Shown here: piece after piece, positions 44,344 through 54,243 of the stretch | Position numbering within the stretch: the stretch's first letter is position 1 | Layout of the letters: every line of letters begins with the position of its first letter | From: an uncultured Candidatus Saccharibacteria bacterium | Lineage (GTDB): Bacteria > Patescibacteriota > Saccharimonadia > Saccharimonadales > Saccharimonadaceae | DNA length: 64,000 bases | Direction of reading: 5' to 3' | Assembly: GCA_947253945.1 (NCBI GenBank) | Contig: CAMYAY010000002.1 | Span: forward strand, 1-64,000 | Notes under the pieces: model-generated | Told to the model about the DNA's origin: nothing | Database searches by the model: none | What the model saw: the letters and a program-made list of their open reading frames with translations, nothing else | Position numbers and translations under genes: made by a program

Positions 44344-46638
44344 TTAGTCTTGCAGGGCAGGCACGAGAGCAACGCGGAACGCGTTGTTGTAGTTGTAGCT
44401 GTAGCCATTGTCAGAATTCGAGGCAAACAACCCGGCGTTCGAACCATTGCTATAGCTGCCGCCACGGACGAACCAAAATGCAGAATGATTTGCTCGAACC
44501 CCTCCCATACTATAGTATGCAGTTTCAACAAATCCGCCTCGCTGCTTCAACCATTGCCGTCCATTATCCGTAGTATGGTGGCGCGCGTCATCTTTAACTT
44601 CAATTACCTCACCGTCAATATGCGTTTCATGTAACGCCTGACCACCACAACTCGCCCAAGTACAATGCATGAATCCCATAAAGTCATAAAGATTAGTATA
44701 TGGTGGCTTTGTATTATCACTACAAACAACACTTTTACCCTCTCTTATTTCTCGCTCTACCATCTGCTGAGTATTCTCGTTATATGCCGCGGCAACACGC
44801 TCGCTTCCACCACCCGACATATCGTAGATGCCATAGACATTGTTGGTGGTGCTGGCGAGCTGCCCGAGGGTGCCGTTATAGGCATACTGAGTATTACTAA
44901 CGTTACAAGCCGATTGTGTACCTAACGCCACAGAGACAACCTTTGCCTTACCATCAACTTTCACCCTATTGCCATCATATCTTTTCTTGCTACCATCAGC
45001 CGCTGGCCCACAGCCGGTGATACTGCCATAATACTTAATGTCATTATCATTTATACTTACATGATCACCATTAATCTGCACACCATTATACCCCGCGCCA
45101 TAATTACTGGCACTGAGATAGGTCACGGCGCCCCAGTCAGTGTTATTTACTAGGTGCGAACTGTAACGTGATAAGTTATTATTGTTTGACGTAACGCCCG
45201 CCAGCGTCATACCCGCGGTATTAGCCTGGTCCTTCACGCCAAGTGATTTTGCAATCTCATAAAAAGCTCTTATTTCAATCTTCCCAACGCCATTAGTATT
45301 ACTATTAATATGCTTTTCATTTGGCAGCACCGTCGGCTGATGAACAGAACCAGTCGTTTCAAACTTAGCAAACCAGATGCCGTTGAGTTCATTGGGGACG
45401 TCGCGCCCATTAAGCTTCTTGGTGCCGAAGGTGAAAGCTGGGTGGGTCGCCCACGTACCCTGTGCGCTTGGCTTCCCCTTAATGTAGTCGCGGTCAAGGT
45501 AGCACTCCGTGCGATAATCCTTGCCCTGCTCTGGGCAGGCCGCCGGCACGCGCTTTGGCGTGGTCGTCTTCTCAAAGCGAATCAAAAAGTTCTGCGCGGG
45601 AACCGGCTTATCCGTGCCATCACGCCGCATCACCTCATAGGCATAGCGCGGAATGTACACCCAGTGGCCCAAAATGTCGGCTTGGTCAACCACTTTGTTC
45701 TGCCCTCGGTACTTGCCGAGCGTCTCCGGCTTCACCGTTACGGCGTTCGCCCACTTTGTATCTTTCTTGCTATTATCTTTATAGTCATACCATTCACCCT
45801 GATGCGCGGCGTCCTCACGGTTCGCCAAACTCGTCCACTCCGCGTGATTGATGTCGCCCGTGTACTTCACCGGAATCATGTTAGCATCAAGATCAACTTG
45901 GCAGTCGTTCTTTGGGTCACCCGAACGGCAAACGGTCGGGTCAACCACCTGCGCATGCGGCGGAGTCTTGGCGGTAGCGGTGTAAGTGATTGTGGAATAG
46001 TACTTGCCGCTGGCTAATTTCGCTGGGTCAATGTTAGCGGCAAAGATTACTTGCTTGGTGCAGTCGTCGGGGTTAGCGCAGCCGGCGGGCTTAGCCTTCG
46101 TGACGTCAGCAATGACAGCCGCGGGGTCACTCACTGCCGGAACTTTACGAAACTTCGTAGCTTGCGCCGCGAGAGCATAGCCCCACTGGTTGGCATTCAA
46201 GTCCGCTGGACTAGTACTCGGCATGGCAGAAATTTTATGGGTCGGGTCGGTAGCATGAATTAGGTCGGCCGTGTCGGCTTGCATGGTGAGATTAAAACCA
46301 AACGACTTACTGGTTTTTACCGTCACATTCGCGGTAGCTTTATAAAGATTGCCGGCGGGTTGGAGTGCGGCGTTCTGGTCAACGGTCACACTAACCATGC
46401 TATCGTCCGCCGCATAAGTAGGTACTGCGAAAACAAACGGCGCCACGGCGAACAGTAAGCCAAACGCCACAGTGCGAGTGCCGCTTGCCCGAAGTACGCC
46501 AAGCCGGCAGATGGCGCGACGATAAAATTCACTAATTACAGCTGGTGCCACCGCGCCAACCATCATTTGAGTAGCGCGGGCGAGTCTAATAATTGCCCCC
46601 CGCTTCTGTTTGTTGTAATTTTGGCATAGCCAATTCAT
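44344..46638 (-). CDS. Exported FGE/lectin-like surface protein, copy 7
   Basis: 764 aa, the largest copy, from the ATG at 46638 with GGAGG twelve bases upstream. Export segment VAFGLLFAVAPFVFAVPTYA near residue 57-76. A short G6 run (46601-46596) sits 12 codons in, at the place where copies 1, 3 and 5 have long tracts, and the frame is intact through it. Body blocks: CQVDLDANMIPVKYTG, HWVYIPRYAYEVMRRDGTDKP, HPAFTFGTKKLNG, LNGIWFAKFETTG, NNTDWGAVTYLSASNYGAGYNG, TGCGP, LGQLASTTNNVYGIYDMSGGGSERVAAAY and CGGQALHET. The tail FVRGGSYSNGSNAGLF...NNAFRVALVPALQD is rich in Asn, Ser and Tyr codons of type NNC/NNT, the profile expected for a target diversified from AAC template codons. Confidence 0.8.
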   Translation of the reverse strand: MNWLCQNYNKQKRGAIIRLARATQMMVGAVAPAVISEFYRRAICRLGVLRASGTRTVAFGLLFAVAPFVFAVPTYAADDSMVSVTVDQNAALQPAGNLYKATANVTVKTSKSFGFNLTMQADTADLIHATDPTHKISAMPSTSPADLNANQWGYALAAQATKFRKVPAVSDPAAVIADVTKAKPAGCANPDDCTKQVIFAANIDPAKLASGKYYSTITYTATAKTPPHAQVVDPTVCRSGDPKNDCQVDLDANMIPVKYTGDINHAEWTSLANREDAAHQGEWYDYKDNSKKDTKWANAVTVKPETLGKYRGQNKVVDQADILGHWVYIPRYAYEVMRRDGTDKPVPAQNFLIRFEKTTTPKRVPAACPEQGKDYRTECYLDRDYIKGKPSAQGTWATHPAFTFGTKKLNGRDVPNELNGIWFAKFETTGSVHQPTVLPNEKHINSNTNGVGKIEIRAFYEIAKSLGVKDQANTAGMTLAGVTSNNNNLSRYSSHLVNNTDWGAVTYLSASNYGAGYNGVQINGDHVSINDNDIKYYGSITGCGPAADGSKKRYDGNRVKVDGKAKVVSVALGTQSACNVSNTQYAYNGTLGQLASTTNNVYGIYDMSGGGSERVAAAYNENTQQMVEREIREGKSVVCSDNTKPPYTNLYDFMGFMHCTWASCGGQALHETHIDGEVIEVKDDARHHTTDNGRQWLKQRGGFVETAYYSMGGVRANHSAFWFVRGGSYSNGSNAGLFASNSDNGYSYNYNNAFRVALVPALQD
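46596..46601 (-). repeat. Short poly-G run (6), copy 7
   Basis: Six C on the plus strand at the position equivalent to the long tracts; in frame and probably too short to slip often. Confidence 0.7.
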
Positions 46639-46792
46639 CTCTTTGTTTGCCTCCTATTACCCACTGATTGATAATACTATTATACCATAAGCGGGGTAAA
46701 GCACCAAATTTTATAAGTCCCAGCAAAGCGGCAAACAAAGGCTGCCCCGCCAGCGAGTGAGGCGGGCTAAGTTCCACTCTTAAACGTGAAGT

Positions 46793-49327
46793 CTACAGCT
46801 CACCCCACGATGGGCCGTAGCTGACGTCGACTAGCAGACGCACTCCCAAGTCGGGCGCGATATGCTCCATGATTTCCTTGACCTGTGCCGCCACCGCGGG
46901 CGCCGCGGCTTCGTCACACTCCAGCATAATCGAGTCGTGCACCTGCATGATTTGCACCGCGTTTTTTACTTCCGCTTCGATTTTCAACATGGCCTGCTTC
47001 ATCAAATCGGCCTCGGTGCCTTGAATCGGCATGTTGGCAGCCGCGCGCTTGGCGGCTTCACGCACCACGAAGTTGGACGATTTGACGTCTGGTGTCGGAC
47101 GTCGCCGGCCGCACCACGTTTCCACATAACCGTCAGTCTCGGCTTGTGTCAGAATCTTATCAAGGTAAGCGCGAATCGGCTGGCGGATCTCAAAGTAGCG
47201 CGCGATGAATTTCGCGGCCGCCGCCATACTCATGCCCGTCGCATCCGCCAACCCCTTCGGGCTCATACCGTACAGCACACCAAAATTGATGGTTTTAGCG
47301 TGACGGCGTTGCTCGGACGTGACTTGATTAAGCGGGATGCCGTAAGCCTCGGCCGCCGTCATGGCGTGAATGTCATTTTTCGGGTCGCTAAACATGGCAA
47401 TCATTTTTTGGTCACCCGCCAACGCCGCCGCCAAGCGCAGTTCGAACTGCGCATAATCGGCGTTCACAATCACCCGCCCCGCCGGCGCCACAAAGCACTG
47501 TTTGATTTGCTTGCCCTGCGGCGTGCGAGTCGGGATGTTTTGTAAATTCGGGTTAGAAGAAGACAGCCGCCCCGTCGACACCACGTCCTGACTGAAGGTC
47601 GTATGGATGCGGCCGGTCAAGTCGGTCGCCGCCGCCAGTGCGTCGGCATAAGTTGACTTGAGTTTGCTAATCGAACGATACTGCTGAATCAACCGCACCA
47701 CGGGGTTAGTCTTCGCTAAGCGGTCCAACACCTTTACCCCCGTAGAATAGTTACCCTGCTTGTTGCGCTTGCCAGTCGGCATCAGATGAAGCCGGTCAAA
47801 CAAAATGACACTAAGTTGCTTCGGACTCGCCAAATTGAACTCACAACCCACCTGCTGAAAGACCTGACCTCTGATATCGTCCAGCTGTTGCTGCATATTG
47901 TGCGACATTAGGGTTAATTGGTCCGAGTTGATTAACATACCACGTTTTTCGATTTTTGCGAGGACAATTTGCAATGGGAAATCGATATATTGTGCCAGCT
48001 GCTCTAGCTTTGGCACTTGATGTAGCGCCTCTGCTTCTTCATGGTATAGCTGCCATAAATACCCCAGCTGCATAACAGAGGTAGCGCAACCATACTGCAG
48101 ACTAGTTAGTTCGTCCAAAGTTTTTGGCGAATTGAGGCTATTAAGCAGAAAAGCGGCATGCTTGGTGTCGAACGCCACCCGCCAAGTGACGTCTAGCTCG
48201 CGCGCCAAAAATTGCTCAGCGAGCAGCTTCGCATCGTGCGTCACCACCGACTTGCCGTCAAGCAGAGCCGCCGCCTGTGTGAAGGTGACAGCTGCCGCAG
48301 TTTTGGCGTCAGAACTGAGGTAGAGCTGACCGTCTACCACTTGCGCCACCGTAATGTCGCCTAATTTAAGGTCAGCGGGCGTCACCAATTGAAGCGCATC
48401 CACCGCCGCGGTCAGTTCGGCCGCCGACTCTTGGTAGTCCGCGGGTAAACGGTTTAACAGTGACGTAAATTCTAAGTCTAGTAGCTGTTGCCTAAGCTGC
48501 GCGCGATTTAAGTTGCTCATCGCCATCGCCTTTAGGTCAAGCTGGAGCGGCGCGTCACACATGATGCGCGCCAGTGCCTGACTCATGTAGGCCGACGCCT
48601 TGCCCGCCAATAATTTCTCGCGTAGCGCCGGCGATTCCTGCGCCACATTTTCATAAACGCCGTCCAGCGTGTCGTACTTTTGCAAAAGTCTTAGGCCAGT
48701 TTTCTCCCCCACCCCTGGTACACCGGGGATGTTATCAGAGGCGTCGCCCTTCAGACTCTTGAGGTCAAGGAACTGCTCTACCTTGATGCCGTACTTTTGC
48801 TCGAACGCCGCACGGTCAACTTGCTCAAGGTTAGCCAGCCCCTTCTTCAAGGCAAACAGCGCAGTGTCGTCATCCACCAACTGCAACATATCGAGGTCGG
48901 AGCTGATAATCACGGTATAAATGCCCTGCGCGTTAGCCTGACTTGACAAAGTGCCAATAATATCATCCGCTTCGTAATCGTCCAATTCATAAAACGGCCA
49001 ACCAAAAGCCGCCAGCAGCGACTTTAAAATCGGAATCTGTTGGTAAAAGTCAGCTGGTGGCGTCACCCGCCCTGCCTTGTATTCAGGGTAGATTTGCAAC
49101 CGCCGGCGAATGTTGGTCTTTGGCTTATCCCACGCCACCGCCACATAGTCGGGCGCAATCTGCCGAATCAGCTCCAGTGCAATCACCGCAAAGCCATACA
49201 CACCGCCAGTCGGCGTGCCATCCTTGGTGGTCAAATTTGGCATGGCATAGTAGCCACGGTAAAACACCGACTTGCCGTCAATCAGCACCAAAACTTTTTT
49301 GTCGCCGACCGCCGCTAGGTTACTCAT
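46793..49327 (-). CDS. polA: DNA polymerase I
   Basis: 844 aa. An N-terminal 5'-3' exonuclease (KVLVLIDGKSVFYRGYYAMPN, YEADDIIGTLSSQA, GDASDNIPGVPGVGEKTG) is followed by a shortened middle region lacking the proofreading DxE motifs, then the polymerase with motif A NADYAQFELRLAA, motif B RRHAKTINFGVLYGMS and motif C QVHDSIMLECDE. It removes RNA primers and fills gaps. It starts 2 bp after the rpoD stop, so it is cotranscribed with the sigma factor. Confidence 0.96.
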   Translation of the reverse strand: MSNLAAVGDKKVLVLIDGKSVFYRGYYAMPNLTTKDGTPTGGVYGFAVIALELIRQIAPDYVAVAWDKPKTNIRRRLQIYPEYKAGRVTPPADFYQQIPILKSLLAAFGWPFYELDDYEADDIIGTLSSQANAQGIYTVIISSDLDMLQLVDDDTALFALKKGLANLEQVDRAAFEQKYGIKVEQFLDLKSLKGDASDNIPGVPGVGEKTGLRLLQKYDTLDGVYENVAQESPALREKLLAGKASAYMSQALARIMCDAPLQLDLKAMAMSNLNRAQLRQQLLDLEFTSLLNRLPADYQESAAELTAAVDALQLVTPADLKLGDITVAQVVDGQLYLSSDAKTAAAVTFTQAAALLDGKSVVTHDAKLLAEQFLARELDVTWRVAFDTKHAAFLLNSLNSPKTLDELTSLQYGCATSVMQLGYLWQLYHEEAEALHQVPKLEQLAQYIDFPLQIVLAKIEKRGMLINSDQLTLMSHNMQQQLDDIRGQVFQQVGCEFNLASPKQLSVILFDRLHLMPTGKRNKQGNYSTGVKVLDRLAKTNPVVRLIQQYRSISKLKSTYADALAAATDLTGRIHTTFSQDVVSTGRLSSSNPNLQNIPTRTPQGKQIKQCFVAPAGRVIVNADYAQFELRLAAALAGDQKMIAMFSDPKNDIHAMTAAEAYGIPLNQVTSEQRRHAKTINFGVLYGMSPKGLADATGMSMAAAAKFIARYFEIRQPIRAYLDKILTQAETDGYVETWCGRRRPTPDVKSSNFVVREAAKRAAANMPIQGTEADLMKQAMLKIEAEVKNAVQIMQVHDSIMLECDEAAAPAVAAQVKEIMEHIAPDLGVRLLVDVSYGPSWGEL

Positions 49328-49329
49328 CG

Positions 49330-50430
49330 CTACAACCCAAGATAGTCATGCAGCCGCTCGGTCTCTTTGTTTTTGCGCAACTTCGCCAGCGCCTTGGCCT
49401 CAATCTGGCGAATGCGCTCACGCGTCACGGCAAACTCGGCGCCCACTTCTTCTAGGGTGTGCGGCCGGTCGCCGTCCAAGCCAAAGCGCAGCTTGATAAT
49501 CTTCTGCTCACGGTCCGACAACGCGTTCACCACGTCCATCACCTGCTCGCTTAAGAGGTGGTCGCTCGCGGTATCCTCTGGATTAGCCGCCTTGTCGTCC
49601 GCCATCATGTCGCCTAGCTCCGAAGAATCGTCATCGTCATTATTGCCAATCGTGGCGTCGAGTGACTGAATGTCTTGCTTAATCTTAAAGACGTACTTAA
49701 TCTTCTCTGGCGTCTCGTCCATTTCCTTCGCCAGCTCCTCAATCGTTGGCTCACGGTTTAATTCCTGTGTCAACTTGCGCTGGATGCGCATCAACTTGTT
49801 GATGGTCTCAACCATGTGCACCGGAATGCGAATCGTGCGCGCTTGGTCAGCGATGGCGCGAGTAATCGCCTGGCGAATCCACCAGGTGGCATAAGTCGAG
49901 AGCTTAAAACCCTTGCTTGGGTCGAATTTCTCCACCGCACGCAATAGACCAGTGTTACCCTCCTGAATCAGATCGAGGAAGTCCAACCCACGCCCCGAGT
50001 AACGCTTGGCGATTGACACCACCAAACGCATATTTGCTTCGGCCATCTTATCCTTCGGCCGCTTCAACCGCTTAATCTTGAGGTGCAACTTACTCTGCTC
50101 GGCAAACAACTTGGCACGCTCGCTCTGCGACAGCTCGTCATTCTTGAGCAACTGCGTAATTTCGGCGTCACGCGTCTCCGCCTCTTTCAAAGGCTCGGCG
50201 TTTTTAATAATTTCTTGCGCCAGCTCGTTTTCTTCTTCCGTGCTCAGTAATGGAATGCGCCCAATCTCACGCAAATAAATGCGCACTGAGTCGTCGCTAA
50301 TTTCGTCGATGTCGCTCGGCTCAATTACGGTGTCGTCGTCGATATCCGATTCATCAAGCTCATCCGGCTCGGACATGTCGTCGTCCATTATTTCGTCGGT
50401 TAGTCTTTCCTTATCTGGTCTTTTAGCCAC
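49330..50430 (-). CDS. rpoD: Primary RNA polymerase sigma factor
   Basis: 366 aa. Acidic N-terminus, region 1.2 [26 protein letters not shown], regions 2.1-2.4 [57 protein letters not shown], region 3, and region 4.2 [18 protein letters not shown]. The presence of complete 2.4 and 4.2 fits the TATAAT and TTGACA boxes throughout the window. Start is GTG with AAGGGAG upstream. Confidence 0.96.
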   Translation of the reverse strand: MAKRPDKERLTDEIMDDDMSEPDELDESDIDDDTVIEPSDIDEISDDSVRIYLREIGRIPLLSTEEENELAQEIIKNAEPLKEAETRDAEITQLLKNDELSQSERAKLFAEQSKLHLKIKRLKRPKDKMAEANMRLVVSIAKRYSGRGLDFLDLIQEGNTGLLRAVEKFDPSKGFKLSTYATWWIRQAITRAIADQARTIRIPVHMVETINKLMRIQRKLTQELNREPTIEELAKEMDETPEKIKYVFKIKQDIQSLDATIGNNDDDDSSELGDMMADDKAANPEDTASDHLLSEQVMDVVNALSDREQKIIKLRFGLDGDRPHTLEEVGAEFAVTRERIRQIEAKALAKLRKNKETERLHDYLGL

Positions 50431-50464
50431 TCAAACTCCCTTCTTAAATTATTTTTTGTTTGAA

Positions 50465-50493
50465 GTGTTAGCGTTTTTAAATCCTGATGTCAA
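50465..50493 (-). promoter_or_regulatory. rpoD-polA promoter (TTGACA-N17-TAACAC)
   Basis: -35 at 50493-50488, 17-bp spacer, -10 at 50470-50465, about 35 bp before the GTG. Confidence 0.6.
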
Positions 50494-50648
50494 CGGATCA
50501 AACATGGGTCTTGCCGGTCGACTTTAATGGCAATTCTAATACGCCCATTATCATTCATATGATAGCAGGCCAAGGCTAGGCTTGTCAACTATTTTGGCAA
50601 ATTTAATCAACTTATTAATTTACCAAGTGTGAGTTGACGCGCCTAGGG

Positions 50649-53210
50649 CTAATTAATTTCGTTTAAGATGGTCGCGAGCTTCGCCTCTTGCTGACGCTTG
50701 TCCGCCAAAGCCTTGCGACTCTCCGCCACCAATTCCGCTGGGGCATGCTCTACGTAGCCAGAGTTACTGAGGCGCCGCTCCAAACCATCGATTTCCGCCT
50801 TCACTGCCGTGAGTTGCTTACTGAGATGCTTCTGATAGTCGGCAATTTGTTCTGGCGTGAGTTCTAGCCAAGAGGTCGTGAACTGGTCAACTACATGCAG
50901 CCCGTGTGGCGTATGGTCCACTTTCACGCGCTTTAATTTTGCGAGGCTCGCCACTAGTTCGCCCTGCTCCAAGAGTAATGAGTCGTCATCGTGCACCAAG
51001 GTGTACTTACCGTTTGGTAACTGCGCCGTGATGTTACGTACCGCGGTCACCAGCGACTTCACGCGCTCAAACTGCTCCGCCTGCCGCGCCGCATACTCCA
51101 ACTGGTGTGGCCAGTGCTGGCTAATCAGCAGCGTATCGTCGCCGCGCAAGGTCGTCCAGATTGTCTCCGACACAAATGGCGCAAACGGATGTACCAAGCG
51201 CAACGCCTGATTGAGCACCCGCCGCATAAAGGCTGGGTCGCTACCCTGCTTACTAGCCTCAATGTACCAGTCAGCCAAATCGTCCCAGATGAAGTGATAC
51301 ACTGTCTCCACTGCTTCAGCAAAGCGATAGTTGGCAAGGTGGCTATCCAAAGTCTGCCGCGCTTGGTCAAGCTTCTGATAAATCCAGTGGTCGGCAATCT
51401 GCGTTGGCTTCGCATGGTCGGCTGCATCATTAGTCACGCCTGCCTCGTCTGCCTTCGCCTCGATATAGCGCGCGATATTCCACAGCTTGTTGCAGAAATT
51501 TCTCCCCGCAATCACCGAGGCTTCCGAGAAGGCCTGCGCCTGCCCCGCCGAGCGGTTCATCACAATACCAATACGCAAGGCATCGGAACCGTACTTTTCT
51601 ACCACTTCTATCGGGTTCACCACATTACCCTTACTCTTACTCATCTTCTGACCGTGGCCGTCCAAAATTAAGCCGTGCAAAAAGACGTCATGGAATGGCA
51701 CTTCACCCGTCACGTAGAGCCCAAGCATAATCATACGTGCCACCCACGGACGCAAAATGTCCACGCCAGTCTCCATCACTGCGTTCGGATAGAAGCGCTT
51801 GAGGTCGCCCTGTTGCATCACATCAGTGGTAACAAATGGCCACTGACCACTACTAAACCACGTATCAAAGGTGTCTTCGTCGCGAATGTACGACTTACCA
51901 TTCACCTCAATCTCGGTCTGATCGACGCGCGTATCAAAAATCCAATCGTCTGGGTCATCCGCCGCATGGAAGGCGGGAATCGGGATGCCCCACGGAATCT
52001 GCCGGCTAATATTCCAGTCGCGCAGCTCGTCATAATAATGAATTAGCTCCTCACCCTTATGTTCCGGCACAAAACGCACCTTACCAGCCAGCACCGCCTC
52101 ACGCGCCCGCTGCGCTAGCGGCTTGACGTTAATGAACCATTGTTTCATCAGAAGTGGCTGAATCGTCGTGCCACACTTATAGCAATGTGGAACATCGTGC
52201 GTGAAGTCTTCCACCTCTGTTAATGCGCCGCAAGCCTGCAAGTCTGCCACGACTACGTCGCGCGCTTCGTCGGCCGTCATGCCACGGTACTTCTCTGGTA
52301 CGGCGTCAGTCATCTTGCCGTCCGTGCCAATTACCGAGATAGCCTCAAGGTGATGACGTTGGCCAATTTCAAAGTCAAGCGGGTCGTGTGCTGGTGTAAT
52401 TTTTACAGCACCCGTGCCAAAGCCAAGCTCCACACCTTCATCTGCTACCACTGGAATTGAGCGCCCCACAAGTGGTACAATCACCCGCTTACCGACCAAA
52501 TCCGTATACTTTGGGTCATCCGGATGAACTGCAATCGCCACATCGCCTAGCATCGTCTCTGGTCGCGTCGTCGCTACTTCAATACTCTGCTTACCATCAT
52601 CAGTATGATACACAATGTGCCAGAGGTGCGAAGCTTCCGACTTAAATTCCACCTCAATATCCGCAAATGCCGTCTGATGATGTGGGCAGTAATTTACGAT
52701 GCGGTTACCACGATAAATCAGGCCGTCATCCCACAATTTCTTAAACGTATTATAAACGGTATCCACCACCTTCTTGTCGAGCGTGAAGACCTTCGAGTTC
52801 CAGTCACAAGACGCACCCAGCGCCCGAATCTGCAACTCCATATTACCTCTGTTCTGAGCCACAAAATCCCACGTCCGGCGGTACAGCTCCTCACGACTAT
52901 AGTCAAACCGCGAGTGCCCCTCTTTATTTAAGCTACGCTCAAACACCACCCAAGTTTCAAACCCAGCGTGGTCAGCGCCCGGAATCCACAGCGTGTCGCG
53001 CCCTTGCATCCGGTAATAGCGCGTTAAAATATCCTCAATCGGAATCATGTAGCCGTGCCCCACGTGCAAGTTGCCGTTGGCGTTCGGCGGTGGCATCACG
53101 ATGCAGTACGGGTCGCCCTTGCCGCTCGGCGCAAACGCCCCACTGCTCTCCCACAATGCATAGATAGTGGTTTCATATTGGTTTGGTTCATATGTCTTTG
53201 GTAAATTCAT
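50649..53210 (-). CDS. valS: Valine-tRNA ligase
   Basis: 853 aa class I synthetase. Signature 1 is PPPNANGNLHVGHGY (HVGH), the KMSKS motif is GQKMSKSKGNVV, the editing domain contains TTRPETMLGDVAIAVHP, and a CYKCG element lies at about 345. The C-terminal coiled coil (LSKQLTAVKAEIDGLERRLSNSGYVEHAPAELVAESRKAL) is the ValS arm. ATG preceded by AGGATTAGG. A TGG-TATAAT box at about 53258-53253 gives a ~35-nt leader with a small GGTCG/CGACC hairpin, too short for a T-box. Confidence 0.96.
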   Translation of the reverse strand: MNLPKTYEPNQYETTIYALWESSGAFAPSGKGDPYCIVMPPPNANGNLHVGHGYMIPIEDILTRYYRMQGRDTLWIPGADHAGFETWVVFERSLNKEGHSRFDYSREELYRRTWDFVAQNRGNMELQIRALGASCDWNSKVFTLDKKVVDTVYNTFKKLWDDGLIYRGNRIVNYCPHHQTAFADIEVEFKSEASHLWHIVYHTDDGKQSIEVATTRPETMLGDVAIAVHPDDPKYTDLVGKRVIVPLVGRSIPVVADEGVELGFGTGAVKITPAHDPLDFEIGQRHHLEAISVIGTDGKMTDAVPEKYRGMTADEARDVVVADLQACGALTEVEDFTHDVPHCYKCGTTIQPLLMKQWFINVKPLAQRAREAVLAGKVRFVPEHKGEELIHYYDELRDWNISRQIPWGIPIPAFHAADDPDDWIFDTRVDQTEIEVNGKSYIRDEDTFDTWFSSGQWPFVTTDVMQQGDLKRFYPNAVMETGVDILRPWVARMIMLGLYVTGEVPFHDVFLHGLILDGHGQKMSKSKGNVVNPIEVVEKYGSDALRIGIVMNRSAGQAQAFSEASVIAGRNFCNKLWNIARYIEAKADEAGVTNDAADHAKPTQIADHWIYQKLDQARQTLDSHLANYRFAEAVETVYHFIWDDLADWYIEASKQGSDPAFMRRVLNQALRLVHPFAPFVSETIWTTLRGDDTLLISQHWPHQLEYAARQAEQFERVKSLVTAVRNITAQLPNGKYTLVHDDDSLLLEQGELVASLAKLKRVKVDHTPHGLHVVDQFTTSWLELTPEQIADYQKHLSKQLTAVKAEIDGLERRLSNSGYVEHAPAELVAESRKALADKRQQEAKLATILNEIN

Positions 53211-53269
53211 CCTAATCCTAAACTAGGTCGTAGCGACCTTTATTATAGTAATATTATACCACCTCCTAC

Positions 53270-54208
53270 CTAGCGACGGGTAATAATTAATAGTAAACGG
53301 TACAACCGATACCGCCACGGGCGCAATGGCAGCTCCCAAGTGCCCACGTAGTCCACTCGCTTACCACCGTAAGAAAGCTTAAATTGTGTAAAGCCGCGCC
53401 AAGCGTGCCAGCGTGGATTGCCGTCGTCTACCTCTGGTGCCACGCCATACCAGTCGAACCACTTACACCCCTGTTGGTGGGCAAATTTCAAAGCAAACAG
53501 CCCTAGCCCCGTAGCTGGCGAGTACTTGCGGTACTCCGTGTAGTTGGCAGCGTGGGCATAGCTCATAGTTTCGCCATTATTAAAGAAGATAATTGAGGCG
53601 ATACGCTTCCCTGCTAACTCGGCGAACAGTAGCCCTGCCACCTTTTGCGGGAATAATCGCTCGGCTAGCAAGCGATAATGCATGTCGTCATGTGGTTTCA
53701 TCCCTGTGCGCTGGCTGACGTCGTGAATCATCTTAATAAAGTCATCGATATCCTTCGGGTCGTAGCTCACACTATAAGTAATACCCGCCTTGTCGCACTT
53801 CCTAGCATAACGCCGCGCGGTCTGCGAGAGCTCGGCCATAATCGCCTCCTCCCCTACTGACACGTCATTAACCACCGTATGAGGTGGCTGGACATCACGA
53901 CGGCTATGTTTGAAGCCCATTTCGCGCAATAACTGAGGTGTAACGCCTAATACATCCGGCTCAATCCGGATAAAATCTACCCCTTTATTCTTACCTATCC
54001 GCTTGAGACTCGCAATGGCAGCCTTAAACGACGTCACATCTTGTGCCACTGGGCCATAGGGGCAATACCAGCGATTACTAAACTGGCCGTGTTCAAGAAT
54101 GGCGACGTAGTGCCACCTCTGATCGGATTCATAAGCAGTTTCGTAGGAAATAGCATTAAAAACCCGCCAGGCTGAGCTCTGAAGGATACTCCCTGTCACC
54201 TCATTCAT
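53270..54208 (-). CDS. FemAB/FemX-like aminoacyltransferase
   Basis: 312 aa with the double-GNAT FemAB architecture: FLQSSAW-type start (ILQSSAWRVFNA), YCPYGPVAQ, LSQTARRYARKCDKAGITY, FAELAGKRIASIIFFNNGETMSYAHAANYTEYRKYSPATGLGLFALKFAHQQGCKWFDWYGVAPE and HAWRGFTQFKLSYGGKRVDYVGTWELPL. Fem proteins add amino acids from tRNA to the peptidoglycan stem peptide, forming interpeptide bridges. This agrees with a Gram-positive-type wall and the murE and dacA genes nearby. The residue it adds is unknown. Confidence 0.88.
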   Translation of the reverse strand: MNEVTGSILQSSAWRVFNAISYETAYESDQRWHYVAILEHGQFSNRWYCPYGPVAQDVTSFKAAIASLKRIGKNKGVDFIRIEPDVLGVTPQLLREMGFKHSRRDVQPPHTVVNDVSVGEEAIMAELSQTARRYARKCDKAGITYSVSYDPKDIDDFIKMIHDVSQRTGMKPHDDMHYRLLAERLFPQKVAGLLFAELAGKRIASIIFFNNGETMSYAHAANYTEYRKYSPATGLGLFALKFAHQQGCKWFDWYGVAPEVDDGNPRWHAWRGFTQFKLSYGGKRVDYVGTWELPLRPWRYRLYRLLLIITRR

Positions 54209-54243
54209 AAATTGTACATTCTTAGTGTATCACACTTTAAGCT

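Noticed and set aside
16655..46638. A complete diversity-generating retroelement in the window
   Set aside because: None of the open frames has reverse-transcriptase motifs (such as Y-x-D-D), and no A-rich template repeat resembling the variable tails was seen in the non-coding gaps.
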